From NCBI GenBank assembly GCA_947259375.1, contig CAMYLZ010000032.1, positions 69,501-133,500 of the forward strand: 64,000 nt of DNA, written 5' to 3'. Numbering within the stretch: the stretch's first letter is position 1; each line of letters starts with the position of its first letter. Position numbers and translations under genes: made by a program. Positions 8,113 through 17,453 of this stretch are shown piece after piece. The notes under the pieces were generated by a model, which was given only the letters and a program-made list of their open reading frames with translations, was not told where the DNA came from and searched no databases. This stretch comes from an uncultured Parvularculaceae bacterium. GTDB taxonomy: Bacteria; Pseudomonadota; Alphaproteobacteria; Caulobacterales; Parvularculaceae.

Positions 8113-9405
8113 ATGGCAGAGCTAGACCTTTCGATCCTGATCCCGTTGGGGAGCATCATATTTCTGCTGCTTTTATCGGCGTTCTTTTCCGGTTCGGAAA
8201 CGGCGCTGACAGCGACCTCTAAAGCCCGGATGCATGTGCTCGAGGCCGAAGGCGACATGAACGCGCGGCGCGTCGGCATGCTAATCCGCGACCGCGAGCG
8301 GCTGATCGGCGCCATTCTCCTTGGCAATAATCTCGTCAACATCCTGGCGACATCGATCGCCACCAGCCTGCTGATTTCCTTCTTTGGCGAGACCGGCCTC
8401 GCCAACGCCATCGCCACGGTAATCATGACCTTGCTGATCTTGGTCTGCTCGGAGGTCACGCCGAAAACGGTCGCGATTTCGCGGCCGGATTCCTTCGCAA
8501 TGGCGGTCGCGCCGATCATGCGCTGGGTGGTGTTCGTCTTCGCGCCGGTCACGCGCATTGTGCAACTGATCGTGCGCGGATTTTTGCACCTCTTTGGCGT
8601 CGATGTTTCGAAGGACAGCGCGGTTTTTTCCGCCGCCGAGGAAATTCGCGGCGCGATCGATCTGCACCATTACGAAGGCCGCGTCGACAAGGAGGCGCGC
8701 GACCTTATTCGCGGCGCGCTCGATCTCAATGAGATCCGTACGGAAGAAATCATGATCCATCGCAAGTCGATCGAGATGCTTGATCTCGACCGCCCGAACG
8801 ACGCGATCATCCGCCAGGCGCTGAAAAGCGCTCATACCCGCCTGCCGCTTTATCGCGAGACGCCTGATAATGTCATCGGCATTCTTCATGCCAAGGATCT
8901 GCTGCGCGCGCTGTGGGATGCGGAAGGCAATGCGGACGCCATCGACTTTGAAGCGCTGGCGCGCGAGCCGTATTTTGCACCGGAAACGACGACGCTTCAG
9001 GAACAGCTCGACGCTTTCAAACTAAAGCAGGAGCATTTCGCGCTGATCGTTGACGAATATGGCGCGCTGATGGGCCTCGTGACGCTCGAAGACATTCTCG
9101 AGGAAATTGTCGGCGAGATCGAAGACGAATATGACAGCCCGGTTCAGGGCGTCAGGCCGCAAGGCGACGGGTCGCTCAATGTGGACGGCGACGTCACCAT
9201 TCGCGACCTCAATCGCGCCATGGACTGGAACCTGCCGGATGACGAAGCGGTCACCCTCGCCGGCCTCGTCATTCATGAATCACAATCGATCCCGGATGTC
9301 GGGCAGACCTTTTCATTCCATGGCTTTCGGTTCAAAATTCTTCGCCGGCGCCGCAATCAGATTACGGCGCTGAAAATCACCCCGATTGCCGAACCAACCC
9401 TTTAA
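8113..9405 (+). CDS. CNNM/CorC-type transporter (hemolysin family, DUF21-CBS-CorC)
   Basis: A 430-residue membrane protein of the CNNM family, linked elsewhere to magnesium or cobalt export. An N-terminal DUF21 domain (residues about 1-195) has several hydrophobic helices and the signature SAFFSGSETALTATS. Two CBS motifs follow (about 205-330; ALIVDEYGALMGLVTLEDILEEIVGEIEDEYD) and a C-terminal CorC/HlyC domain (about 345-425). It follows aroB closely. The hemolysin label is historical. Confidence 0.93.
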   Translation: MAELDLSILIPLGSIIFLLLLSAFFSGSETALTATSKARMHVLEAEGDMNARRVGMLIRDRERLIGAILLGNNLVNILATSIATSLLISFFGETGLANAIATVIMTLLILVCSEVTPKTVAISRPDSFAMAVAPIMRWVVFVFAPVTRIVQLIVRGFLHLFGVDVSKDSAVFSAAEEIRGAIDLHHYEGRVDKEARDLIRGALDLNEIRTEEIMIHRKSIEMLDLDRPNDAIIRQALKSAHTRLPLYRETPDNVIGILHAKDLLRALWDAEGNADAIDFEALAREPYFAPETTTLQEQLDAFKLKQEHFALIVDEYGALMGLVTLEDILEEIVGEIEDEYDSPVQGVRPQGDGSLNVDGDVTIRDLNRAMDWNLPDDEAVTLAGLVIHESQSIPDVGQTFSFHGFRFKILRRRRNQITALKITPIAEPTL

Positions 9406-9423
9406 ACGCTGGAATATTGTCAA

Positions 9424-10737
9424 ATGGCGAAACCGCCTGGCCGTAATGCCTTTTTGTTTATCTTCATCACCGTTCTGCTCAACATGATCGGCTATGGCGT
9501 GATCATGCCGGTCATGCCGCAACTGATTATGGAAGTGACCGGCGAAGACCTGTCGCACGCGGCGCAATGGGGCGGTTATCTCGCGGTCGCCTATGCGCTG
9601 ATGCAATTCATCATGATGCCGATCATCGGCGGCCTGTCTGACCGGTTCGGGCGACGCCCGGTTTTGCTGGCCTCGCTATGCGCTTATTCCGTCGATTTCC
9701 TGATCATGGCGCTGGCGCCGGTCATCAGCATCATTCTATTCGCACGCGCCCTCGCAGGGGCGTTCGCCGCGACTTTCTCGACGGCCAACGCCTATATCGC
9801 CGACATTTCGCCGCCCGAAAAGCGCGCCGCGAATTTCGGCCTGATGGGCGCCGCATTCGGTCTCGGCTTCATTATCGGCCCGGCGATCGGCGGTTTTCTC
9901 GGCGATAATTTCGGGCCGCGCGCGCCGTTCTTTTTTGTTGCGGCGACCGGCGCGTCGAACTTCCTGTTCGGATTGTTCGTGTTGCCGGAAACCCTGAAAG
10001 CGGAGAACCGGCGGACATTCCAATGGAAACGCGCCAACGCCTTCGGCAATTTCAGGCAATTCGCCAACTACCCGATCATGCTGCCGATCGCCGGCGTCCT
10101 GTTCCTGTCGCAAATCGCCCATTGGACCTACCCGTCCGTCTGGGCCTATTACGCGGAACAGAAATTCCAGTGGACGCCCGGCATGATCGGCGCGTCGCTG
10201 ATGTTTGTCGGCCTGATGGCCGCGATCGTCCAAGGCGGCGTGACGCGCATCGTCATACCGAAAGTCGGCGAGCGCGCCGCCGCGCTTTTCGCCATGGCGG
10301 TCACGGCGGCCGCCTATTTCCTCTTTGCGCTCGCCAATCAGGGCTGGATGATCTACGCGATCATCGCCGTATCGTCGCTCGGCGGCCTCGCACAGCCGGC
10401 GCTGCAGGGAATCATGTCGCGCACCATGCCGGCGGACGCACAAGGCGAGCTGCAAGGCGCAATCGCCGCCGTGATGAGCATTTCCATGGTCATTGGCCCC
10501 TTTGTCATGACGCAGCTTTTCTCGGCGTTTTCCGCGCCGAACGAGCCCTATGGGCTGTTCAATGTCACGCTGCTGCCCGAGGGCGCGCCGTTTTATTTCC
10601 CCGGAGCGCCGTTTATCTTCGCAATGATCCTGGAAGTGATCGCCATCGGCATGTTGTTCCTGGCGTTCTCACGCATTCAGCGTCCGCGCGAGGAAACCGC
10701 GCCGGCCGGCACAGCCCAAGCGGCCGCCGACAGCTAG
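9424..10737 (+). CDS. MFS transporter, TCR/Tet (DHA1) type
   Basis: A 437-residue major facilitator with about 12 hydrophobic segments. Motif A between TM2 and TM3 is present ([14 protein letters not shown]), and the N-terminal [12 protein letters not shown] plus the later [26 protein letters not shown] are typical of the tetracycline/drug exporter branch. Substrate not predictable. Its TAG stop overlaps the stop of the convergent ion channel gene within the 4-bp CTAG. Confidence 0.9.
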   Translation: MAKPPGRNAFLFIFITVLLNMIGYGVIMPVMPQLIMEVTGEDLSHAAQWGGYLAVAYALMQFIMMPIIGGLSDRFGRRPVLLASLCAYSVDFLIMALAPVISIILFARALAGAFAATFSTANAYIADISPPEKRAANFGLMGAAFGLGFIIGPAIGGFLGDNFGPRAPFFFVAATGASNFLFGLFVLPETLKAENRRTFQWKRANAFGNFRQFANYPIMLPIAGVLFLSQIAHWTYPSVWAYYAEQKFQWTPGMIGASLMFVGLMAAIVQGGVTRIVIPKVGERAAALFAMAVTAAAYFLFALANQGWMIYAIIAVSSLGGLAQPALQGIMSRTMPADAQGELQGAIAAVMSISMVIGPFVMTQLFSAFSAPNEPYGLFNVTLLPEGAPFYFPGAPFIFAMILEVIAIGMLFLAFSRIQRPREETAPAGTAQAAADS

Positions 10738-11183
10738 TCAGACATTCTGCGCCCGCCAAGGTGCAACTGGCCCGCCGCGTCAAACAGGAACGCGGCGGAA
10801 AGGCCGAACAGCAACAGACCGTTCGCCGCCGCAGCGCCGGATAGCAGCCGCCAGGGTTCGGGCAGCAGGACATCGCCAAATCCGAGCGTCGTGTAGCTCG
10901 CAGCGGAAAAGTAAAGCGCGGGCTCCCACCCTTCGAACACCTCAAGCCGGACAAAAGTCCACGCCCACATCGAAATCTCGATCGAATGCGCGAGCATCAG
11001 CCAGGCGCCGATAAGCACCAGCGCGATACTATCGCGGAAAAATCTGTAAACGCCGATCGCCGGACGTTTTACGGCGCGAAACATTGCGGCGGCGGCAGCG
11101 ACGAAAACGCCGTGCACGAATATTGTCGCGGCGATCAGCAGCGCCGAAACGACAACTTGATGTTCTATGCCTGGGCTATCCAT
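10734..11183 (-). CDS. Two-TM potassium channel-like protein (Ion_trans_2)
   Basis: About 149 residues with hydrophobic helices near residues 8-35 and 50-75, then a pore loop with a selectivity-filter-like YTTLGFGD and a last helix (LLSGAAAANGLLLFGLSAAFLFD). This is the bacterial ion-channel pore module without a regulatory domain. I chose the ATG of MDSPGIEHQ; a TTG at 11243 and a GTG a few codons downstream are alternatives. The gene ends tail-to-tail with the MFS gene, sharing CTAG. Confidence 0.8.
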   Translation of the reverse strand: MDSPGIEHQVVVSALLIAATIFVHGVFVAAAAAMFRAVKRPAIGVYRFFRDSIALVLIGAWLMLAHSIEISMWAWTFVRLEVFEGWEPALYFSAASYTTLGFGDVLLPEPWRLLSGAAAANGLLLFGLSAAFLFDAAGQLHLGGRRMSD

Positions 11184-11272
11184 CACGATGCGAGGGTTGG
11201 TTTCATTGGCGGATATCACAACCGATCCGCCCTTGCGGCGCAAGCCGCAAAACCGGTTCGGCCGCCAATCCG

Positions 11273-11590
11273 CTAGCGCGTGCGCTGAACGGCCTTGGCC
11301 AAGAGTTTCAACCGGCCATTGGCGCGTTTGATCGCCTCATCGAGGCTTTTCAGCGTTTCCATATTTTCTTTGTCGTCTTCGCTTTCAACGTCGAGCAGCG
11401 CCTTGACCGCATCGATCTCCGCCTGCATCGCTGAAACCGCGCTTTCGCAGGGCTTGAGAGGCGCCGCAAGCCGCCGACCCTCGCCCCGCGATTGCGCCAG
11501 CCGGCCGCCCGCCCAGATCCCGGCGGCAAATCCGACAAGCGCCAACGGCCATCCGGCAGCGAGCATTTGCATGAAGGCGTCCATACCCAT
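11273..11590 (-). CDS. Small membrane-anchored coiled-coil protein
   Basis: Unrecognised. About 105 residues: an N-terminal hydrophobic segment (AAGWPLALVGFAAGIWAGGRLA), then a charged helical region with heptad character (ALLDVESEDDKENMETLKSLDEAIKRANGRL). This suggests an inner-membrane anchor with a cytosolic coiled coil. Start ATG at 11590 or 11584. It lies downstream of the infC terminator, so it is probably transcribed separately. Confidence 0.6.
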   Translation of the reverse strand: MGMDAFMQMLAAGWPLALVGFAAGIWAGGRLAQSRGEGRRLAAPLKPCESAVSAMQAEIDAVKALLDVESEDDKENMETLKSLDEAIKRANGRLKLLAKAVQRTR

Positions 11591-11701
11591 CAAATCCGAT
11601 CATCAAGCGCGAAGCGCGCGCATGTTCCCCGCGCAGTTTATAGCAAGCTATGGGTAGCAAACTCTGGGCCACAAACGCCGGGAAAGCGGATTTCATGCAA
11701 G

Positions 11702-11732
11702 AAAAAACCGCCAGAGCCTGAGCCCTGGCGGT
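11702..11732 (-). terminator. Rho-independent terminator of infC
   Basis: Read on the minus strand: an 8-bp stem (ACCGCCAG/CTGGCGGT) closes a 10-nt loop and is followed directly by a run of six T. It begins 25 bp after the infC stop, so infC appears to be a single-gene transcript. Confidence 0.85.
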
Positions 11733-11756
11733 GTTAAACTGGTTAATCAGTCGGTA

Positions 11757-12296
11757 TCAGCGCGGCGCCATGACCATCATGATCTGGCGGCCTTCCATTT
11801 TCGGATATTGTTCAACCTTGGCGATCTCTTCAAAATCGTCCTGCACGCGTTTCAACAGATCCGCGCCGCGATCCTGATGCGCCATTTCCCGGCCGCGAAA
11901 CCGCAAGGTCACCTTGACCTTGTCGCCCTCTTCAAAGAAGCGCCGCATCGCCTTGACCTTCACTTCATAGTCATGGTCGTCGATATTCGGCCGCATCTTG
12001 ATCTCTTTGATCTCAACGACTTTCTGCTTCTTCTTGGCTTCGGCTTTTTTCTTCTGTTGCTGGTATTTGAATTTGCCGTAATCGAGGATCTTGCAAACGG
12101 GCGGCTTCGTGTTCGGCGAAACCTCAACAAGATCAAGACCGGCGTCAGCGGCAATCGCAACCGCTTCTGCGGTCGAGACGACCCCGCGCTTTTCCCCCTT
12201 ATCGTCGATCAGCAAAACCTGCGGCACCTTGATATCGTCATTGATACGCGGGCCGTCCGGTTTCGGTGGCGGGGCTGCAAATGGTCTGCGTGCTAT
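11757..12296 (-). CDS. infC: Translation initiation factor IF-3, ATA start codon
   Basis: IF-3 binds the 30S subunit and rejects non-canonical start codons. The ORF track begins too late, at an internal GTG. In frame upstream the sequence reads [25 protein letters not shown], the conserved IF-3 N-terminus, with no ATG, GTG or TTG. The initiator is ATA at 12296-12294, preceded by ggagag at normal spacing. That gives 179 residues, the usual length. The N-domain ends near [12 protein letters not shown] and the C-domain contains [17 protein letters not shown] and [18 protein letters not shown] rare start codon in infC is known to permit self-regulation. rpmI and rplT do not follow here. Confidence 0.93.
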   Translation of the reverse strand: MARRPFAAPPPKPDGPRINDDIKVPQVLLIDDKGEKRGVVSTAEAVAIAADAGLDLVEVSPNTKPPVCKILDYGKFKYQQQKKKAEAKKKQKVVEIKEIKMRPNIDDHDYEVKVKAMRRFFEEGDKVKVTLRFRGREMAHQDRGADLLKRVQDDFEEIAKVEQYPKMEGRQIMMVMAPR

Positions 12297-12415
12297 GGAC
12301 TTCTCTCCATCGGTTGCTAACGGATAAAATTATGCCGGCGTTTCGGTAAGAAACAGTTAACCTTTAACCGGAAATTCGGCTGAGGCGCGGATATATAAGG
12401 CTTTTGGCGCATCAA

Positions 12416-13405
12416 TCAACGGGCTTGCGCCGTCATTCGAGGATCGCCCTCAACACCCTCCCCCGACGGGACCAGCCCCATATTGACAAGCGTGCGCCAG
12501 ACAAAGCCCGGCTCAACAGCGCCAAGGTCGGCCGGCGCGGTCATTGTCACAATATGCCGGCCGTCGGCCGTGATCGGCGCCTTGGCCGGCGAAATCACCA
12601 CGCCTTCACAGCCGACGGCGAGCGCCAGTTGCATTTCCTCCGCGCCGTCGCTGACGAAAAACGCCGCTTCCTGCGCAAGCGCGGCGAGCTGCAAAAGGTC
12701 TGTCTTGCCCGCGAGATCCACAAGCTGCGGCGTTTCATTGGCGATTTCATCGCCAAAGCCATGCAGTGATTTCGGCCCCGCCAGCACCGGCATGATGCTG
12801 GACCGGCTCATTTGCGCCGCGAGCCCTGCATAGCCGGCCGCGCTCCATCGCCGGTCCGCCGCCTCTCCCGGCAGGAGCAGCCCGAACGGGCCGGAAACGC
12901 CATACCAGGAGGGCTGCATATTGGCGCTGTCCTTGCGCGCCGCCACCGCCCAGCCGAGATCGGGAAGCCACCCATTGACCTCAATCGCCGACGCCGCGAT
13001 CAGCGGATCGAGATTCGGCGCTGGCGCGCTGCGGCTTTCGCGTTTTGACGGCTTCGGCGCTGCTTCGGCCTGATGCCATTTCGGTCCAAACGGGCCCATG
13101 GCGGCGCGCAAACGCCGAGCCTCTTCGTCATTGGAAAGGTCGTAAACCAGTTCGAATTTCGACGCCTTCAATTGGCGAATGAAATCCTTGCGCGCCTCGC
13201 GGTCGCGTAAATCCGGCAATGCCGCCACCTGATCGAAATAGGGCGAGGCCCGCGCGATCCGTTGCAACCCCGGCGTCGTCAAAAAACTGATCCGCGCTTT
13301 TGGGTGCGCGTCGCGGATCGCCTGCATGACGGGATCGGCCGCCACAAAGGCCGACAGTCCGTCCGTTTTGATAATCAGGATATTACTCTGTTTACGCCCC
13401 AACAT
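12416..13405 (-). CDS. Glycosyltransferase family 9 (heptosyltransferase-like)
   Basis: A 329-residue GT-B-fold protein. The N-terminus NILIIKTDGLSAFVAADPVMQAIRDAHP and the following ISFLTTPGLQRIA match the family-9 start; the C-terminal half has the donor-side segment with FFVSDGAEEMQLALAVGCEGV. In WaaC-type enzymes the first loop carries a catalytic Asp (MGD); here the aligned residue appears to be Ala. Its ATG lies 9 bp after the family-4 glycosyltransferase, so they form an operon, probably for LPS or surface polysaccharide. Confidence 0.75.
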   Translation of the reverse strand: MLGRKQSNILIIKTDGLSAFVAADPVMQAIRDAHPKARISFLTTPGLQRIARASPYFDQVAALPDLRDREARKDFIRQLKASKFELVYDLSNDEEARRLRAAMGPFGPKWHQAEAAPKPSKRESRSAPAPNLDPLIAASAIEVNGWLPDLGWAVAARKDSANMQPSWYGVSGPFGLLLPGEAADRRWSAAGYAGLAAQMSRSSIMPVLAGPKSLHGFGDEIANETPQLVDLAGKTDLLQLAALAQEAAFFVSDGAEEMQLALAVGCEGVVISPAKAPITADGRHIVTMTAPADLGAVEPGFVWRTLVNMGLVPSGEGVEGDPRMTAQAR

Positions 13406-13414
13406 GCCGCCCCA

Positions 13415-14587
13415 TTACGCCCTTTCCGCCAGCAACTCGCGATAAACGCCTAGCGTCGCATCGCACATTGCCGCGCATGAATAGACGCTTGCAGCCCGCG
13501 CGCGCGCAATCTCGCCCATGGTCTCGCGCGCATCCGCCGACATGGCGCCGATCCGCCGGACGGCCCCGGCCAGCGCATCCGCGTCGCCGGGCGCGACCAG
13601 ATAGCCGGTTTCGCCATCGATCACCGTTTCCCGGGCGCCGCCATGATTCGAGGCGATCACCGGTCTGGCCATGGCGCCGGCCTCCACTGCGACGCGCCCA
13701 AACGCTTCAGGCCGCGTCGACGGTGCGAGCACCACATCGGCCCAGGCGTAGGCTGCCGGCATATCGGCGCAATCGCCGACCAGATAAACCATGTCGCGGA
13801 CCCCACATTCGTCGATCCTTGCACGCAAACGGCGTTCATAATCGTTCTTGCCTTGCGCGCCCCCGCAAAAAACTAGCGTCAATCCGCAATCTTGGCCAGT
13901 GGCCTGTGCCGCCTGCCTGAGGCGCGCAACCGCCTCGATAGCGATTTCATGGCCTTTCCACGGGGTCAGCCGCGCCGGCAAGAGCAGCTTGAGCCCCGCC
14001 TCCTCGCCCCGCCCCCAGCCTTGAGTCGCTTGGTTAACGCGGTCATGAGAAACCTTTTCCGGGTTGAAAAGATCAATATCAACGCCGCGCGGAATGACTT
14101 TCAGCCGCGCCGCCAGCGACGGCGCGACGCCGACAATCCGTTCCGCCGTGAAATGCGAATTTGCGATCACCCGGTCAGCCCGCAACATGGACGAATTGTA
14201 AAACCGCTTGATCGGGCCGGCCGCCGAATAAGCCCCGTGATAGGTGGTGACGATCGGAATATGCGCACGGCGCGCCGCTTGCAGCGCGCTCCAGGCGGGG
14301 GCGCGTGAACGGGCATGAATGAGATCCACGCCTTCGCGTCGGATCAGTTTTTCGAGCCAGAAGCCGTTGGCGATGATGGTCGCCGGGTTCTTGGAATCGA
14401 CCGGCGCGACGACCACCTCGCCGCCGGCGTTCTCGATCTCCGGCGCCAGCCGCCCGCCAGCCGAGGCGACAATCGCGCGCCCGCCGGCCCGCGCCACGGC
14501 GCTTGCAATCTCAAGGCATGTGCGCTCCGCTCCGCCCGCATCGAGGCGCGGTACAACCTGCAATATGGTGCTTTCAAACCTGCTCAT
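13415..14587 (-). CDS. Glycosyltransferase family 4 (GT-B)
   Basis: A 390-residue retaining glycosyltransferase, from MSRFESTILQVVPRLDAGGAERT. The acceptor-side domain shows LDAGGAERT and HARSRAPAWSA; the donor-side domain shows LLPARLTPWKGHEIAIEA and the EX7E motif PEAFGRVAVEAGAMARPV. It is related to enzymes that add sugars to LPS core or exopolysaccharide; acceptor not predictable. It is upstream of and coupled to the family-9 gene, and divergent from a UDP-glucuronate epimerase, which could supply a sugar donor. Confidence 0.88.
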   Translation of the reverse strand: MSRFESTILQVVPRLDAGGAERTCLEIASAVARAGGRAIVASAGGRLAPEIENAGGEVVVAPVDSKNPATIIANGFWLEKLIRREGVDLIHARSRAPAWSALQAARRAHIPIVTTYHGAYSAAGPIKRFYNSSMLRADRVIANSHFTAERIVGVAPSLAARLKVIPRGVDIDLFNPEKVSHDRVNQATQGWGRGEEAGLKLLLPARLTPWKGHEIAIEAVARLRQAAQATGQDCGLTLVFCGGAQGKNDYERRLRARIDECGVRDMVYLVGDCADMPAAYAWADVVLAPSTRPEAFGRVAVEAGAMARPVIASNHGGARETVIDGETGYLVAPGDADALAGAVRRIGAMSADARETMGEIARARAASVYSCAAMCDATLGVYRELLAERA

Positions 14588-14775
14588 TAGCTGCACAGTC
14601 TAAGCCAGTTCTCTGCTCGTGTAAGAGAAAACAGCGCGCCAGACGGTTGGCGAATGCGCCGGATTGGCGCATATCGCCATGGAGGCAAGTCTTGGGGAGG
14701 AAGTCTCGAGGGAAAACCCTGATCGAACCGTGACGGGCTTTTGGGTAAGCCAAGCAGGAGGTGATCGCCGCGATC

Positions 14776-15747
14776 ATGAAAGCGCTTGTCACCGGCGTCG
14801 CCGGATTTATCGGATTTCACACGGCGGCGCGTCTGGCGGCGGCGGGCTGGCATGTCGCCGGCGTCGACAATCTCAATGATTATTATGATCAGAACCTGAA
14901 ACAGGCGCGGATCGACGCGCTCGGCGACAAGGTCCGCTTCCGAGAACTCGACATTGCGGCCGCGACCGCTTTTGGGAAATTCGTCGAGAACGAAGCGCCG
15001 GATGTCGTCATCCATCTCGCCGCGCAAGCCGGCGTGCGATATTCGATCGACAATCCCTTTGCTTACGCCCGCTCCAACTTGCTCGGCCATTTGTCCGTAC
15101 TCGAAGCATGCCGGCACGCGAAGGATTTGAAGCATTTGATCTACGCCTCGTCGAGCTCGGTCTATGGCGGCAATGAGAAGACCCCCTTCAGCGAGACGGA
15201 CCCCGTGGATGGACCGGTCTCGCTTTACGCCGCCACCAAGCGCAGCGACGAGTTGATGAGCGCGACTTATGCACATCTTTACGGGATCAAGCAGGTCGGC
15301 CTGCGATTTTTCACCGTTTACGGGCCGTGGGGCCGCCCGGACATGGCTTATTGGACGTTCACGGAGAAAATTCTTAAGGGCGAACCGGTTCCGGTATTCA
15401 ATCACGGCGACATGCGCCGCGATTTCACCTATATTGACGATGTCGTTGATTGCATTGCCGCGATTGCGGAAAAGCCGCCTTCTTTCGAAGGCCAAGACCG
15501 CCCCCACAAGCTTTACAACATTGGCAACCACACGCCGGTGCGTTTGCTCGATTTCATCGCCGCGCTGGAAAAAGCGACGGGACGCAAGGCGGAGATGGAG
15601 ATGCGCGAGATGCAGCCCGGCGATGTGCGCGAGACCTATGCGGATGTCGAACGCCTCGCCGCCGATTACGGCTTCAACCCGGCAACGCCGGTTGAAACCG
15701 GCCTCAAGCATTTCGTTGACTGGTATCGCGGCTATTACGGACTTTAG
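14776..15747 (+). CDS. UDP-glucuronate 4-epimerase (NAD-dependent epimerase/dehydratase)
   Basis: A 323-residue extended short-chain dehydrogenase. The Rossmann motif is GVAGFIGFHTA (usual GxxGxxG), followed by VDNLNDYYDQNLK and AAQAGVRYSIDNP, both typical of UDP-glucuronate 4-epimerases. The catalytic Ser and YxxxK lie in SSSSVYGG and YAATKRS; FFTVYGPWGRPDMA is the substrate-loop signature. Start ATG at 14776; the bases at 14756-14766 (aggaggtgatc) match the 16S anti-Shine-Dalgarno completely but sit about 14 nt away. It likely makes UDP-galacturonate for the surface polysaccharide of the neighbouring glycosyltransferases (inference). It shares TTAG with the convergent oxidoreductase gene. 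Confidence 0.88.
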   Translation: MKALVTGVAGFIGFHTAARLAAAGWHVAGVDNLNDYYDQNLKQARIDALGDKVRFRELDIAAATAFGKFVENEAPDVVIHLAAQAGVRYSIDNPFAYARSNLLGHLSVLEACRHAKDLKHLIYASSSSVYGGNEKTPFSETDPVDGPVSLYAATKRSDELMSATYAHLYGIKQVGLRFFTVYGPWGRPDMAYWTFTEKILKGEPVPVFNHGDMRRDFTYIDDVVDCIAAIAEKPPSFEGQDRPHKLYNIGNHTPVRLLDFIAALEKATGRKAEMEMREMQPGDVRETYADVERLAADYGFNPATPVETGLKHFVDWYRGYYGL

Positions 15748-17357
15748 GAGCCGGGAAACCGCTTGCGGGCGTCCTTCAGGATCTCGCGCGCCGCATTGCG
15801 CCCCGGCAGGCCGGTGACGCCGCCGCCGGGATGCGCGCCGGACCCGCAATGATAAAGGCCGCCCAGCGCCCCGCGATAGTCGCCATAGCCGAGCGCCGGG
15901 CGCGCCGCCCACATCTGATCGAGGCTCATGGCGCCATGCATGATATCGCCGCCGACAAGCCCGAACTTGTCCTCGAGATCCTTCGGCGACAGAATCATTC
16001 GTCCGACCACCGCCTTTTTGAAATTCGGCGCATATTCATTGACCGTGTCAATGATGTGGTCCGCCGCCTTTTCACGTTCATCATCCCATGACCGGCCGTC
16101 CGGCAATTGCGGCGCGAATTGCTGACAAAAGAGGCTCGCAACATGCGCGCCTTCCGGCGCGAGACTGTCGTCGATCGTTGACGGAATCAGCATCTCAACG
16201 ATCGGTTTTCGCGACCAGCCCTCGCGCTTGGCATCGATAAATGCGCGATCCATGTAATCGAGCGTCGGCGCAATGACGATGCCGCATTGATGGTGCTCGG
16301 CCTTTTCCTTGCCCGGAAGGCACGTGAAATCCGGCAATTCCGACAGCGCGACATTCATCCGGAAGGTGCCGGACTCGCAGCGCCAACCCTCCATCCGCTT
16401 GCGGAATTCCGGCGCCAGCGCATCAGCCGGCATCATGCGCCCGTAAAGCAGCTTCGGATTGACATTGGCGACGACGCACGCGCCAACAACCTCCTCGCCG
16501 CTTTTCAGCACAATACCGGTCGCTTCGCCGTTTTCTACGCTGATGGATTTGACGGGCGCATCAAGCGAAATCTCGACGCCCGCCTCCGCGCAAGCCTTGC
16601 GCATAGCCTCAGTAATCGCGCCCATGCCGCCAACCGCATGACCCCAGGCGCCTTTGACGCCGTCCACTTCGCCGAACACGTGATGCAGCAACACATAGGC
16701 TGAGCCCGGTGTTTCGGGGCTGGCGTAATTGCCGACAACCGAGTCGAAACCGAACGCCGCTTTGACGGGTTCGGATTCAAACCACGCATCCAGAAAGCCG
16801 CGCGCGCTTTTTGTGAACAGATCCAGCAAATCCTGATGCAGCGCATTGCCGCCCCGCGCCGCCGGCCACAATTGCGCGGCGGCGGCCAGCGCGCCTTTAA
16901 GGCCGGCGCGCGGATTTGGCGGCGTTTTTACCGACAAGGCGCGAAGCATGTCGGCAACCGCTTCGAGGCGCTCGTAATAGGCCGGCAGGCGCGCCGCGTC
17001 ATGCGCTGAAAACTTCGCAAACTCGGCCTGGGTTCGCGCCAGGCCGCCGCCGAGTTTCAGATAGCGCCCGTCATCGGTAGGCAGGAAATTCGAGATCGGC
17101 CGTTGCAGGAATTCCAGCCCATAATCCTTCAGCTTCATATCGGCGATGACGTGCGGATTTAGCAGGCTGACTGTATAACTCGCAACCGAGTTCCGAAAAC
17201 CGGGGTAAAACTCCTCCGTCACTGCTGCACCGCCGACAACCGGCCGGCGCTCGCAAATGCGGACCTTCAGCCCGGCACGCGCCAGATAGAATGCGCAGAC
17301 AAGCCCGTTATGCCCGCCGCCGATGATGACTGCATCATATGTACCGGAAACCGTCAT
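15744..17357 (-). CDS. FAD-dependent oxidoreductase, phytoene desaturase/PYROXD2-like
   Basis: A 537-residue flavoprotein. The dinucleotide-binding motif is VIIGGGHNGLVCAFYLARAGLKVRICE, the second segment PVVGGAAVTEEFYPGFRNS, and the C-terminal FAD signature ALGYGDYRGALGGLYHCGSG. This pattern is that of the CrtI/PYROXD2 family (COG1233), usually of unknown substrate outside carotenoid clusters. No other carotenoid genes are nearby, so I do not call it a desaturase. Confidence 0.85.
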   Translation of the reverse strand: MTVSGTYDAVIIGGGHNGLVCAFYLARAGLKVRICERRPVVGGAAVTEEFYPGFRNSVASYTVSLLNPHVIADMKLKDYGLEFLQRPISNFLPTDDGRYLKLGGGLARTQAEFAKFSAHDAARLPAYYERLEAVADMLRALSVKTPPNPRAGLKGALAAAAQLWPAARGGNALHQDLLDLFTKSARGFLDAWFESEPVKAAFGFDSVVGNYASPETPGSAYVLLHHVFGEVDGVKGAWGHAVGGMGAITEAMRKACAEAGVEISLDAPVKSISVENGEATGIVLKSGEEVVGACVVANVNPKLLYGRMMPADALAPEFRKRMEGWRCESGTFRMNVALSELPDFTCLPGKEKAEHHQCGIVIAPTLDYMDRAFIDAKREGWSRKPIVEMLIPSTIDDSLAPEGAHVASLFCQQFAPQLPDGRSWDDEREKAADHIIDTVNEYAPNFKKAVVGRMILSPKDLEDKFGLVGGDIMHGAMSLDQMWAARPALGYGDYRGALGGLYHCGSGAHPGGGVTGLPGRNAAREILKDARKRFPGS

Positions 17358-17453
17358 GCGTACCTTTCAACCAGACCGAACCGCCAAGGACTATCGGCGG
17401 CGGCAAGGATTGGCAATCGCATGCTTACGAAAAGGCCGGGTGTCGCGCGTCCA

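Noticed and set aside
12350-12370. TTAA repeats upstream of infC as a CtrA box
   Set aside because: The two TTAA words are 3 bp apart, not 7.
14587-15912. 441-residue minus-strand ORF opposite the epimerase gene
   Set aside because: Pure antisense shadow of the UDP-glucuronate epimerase; no recognisable motifs.
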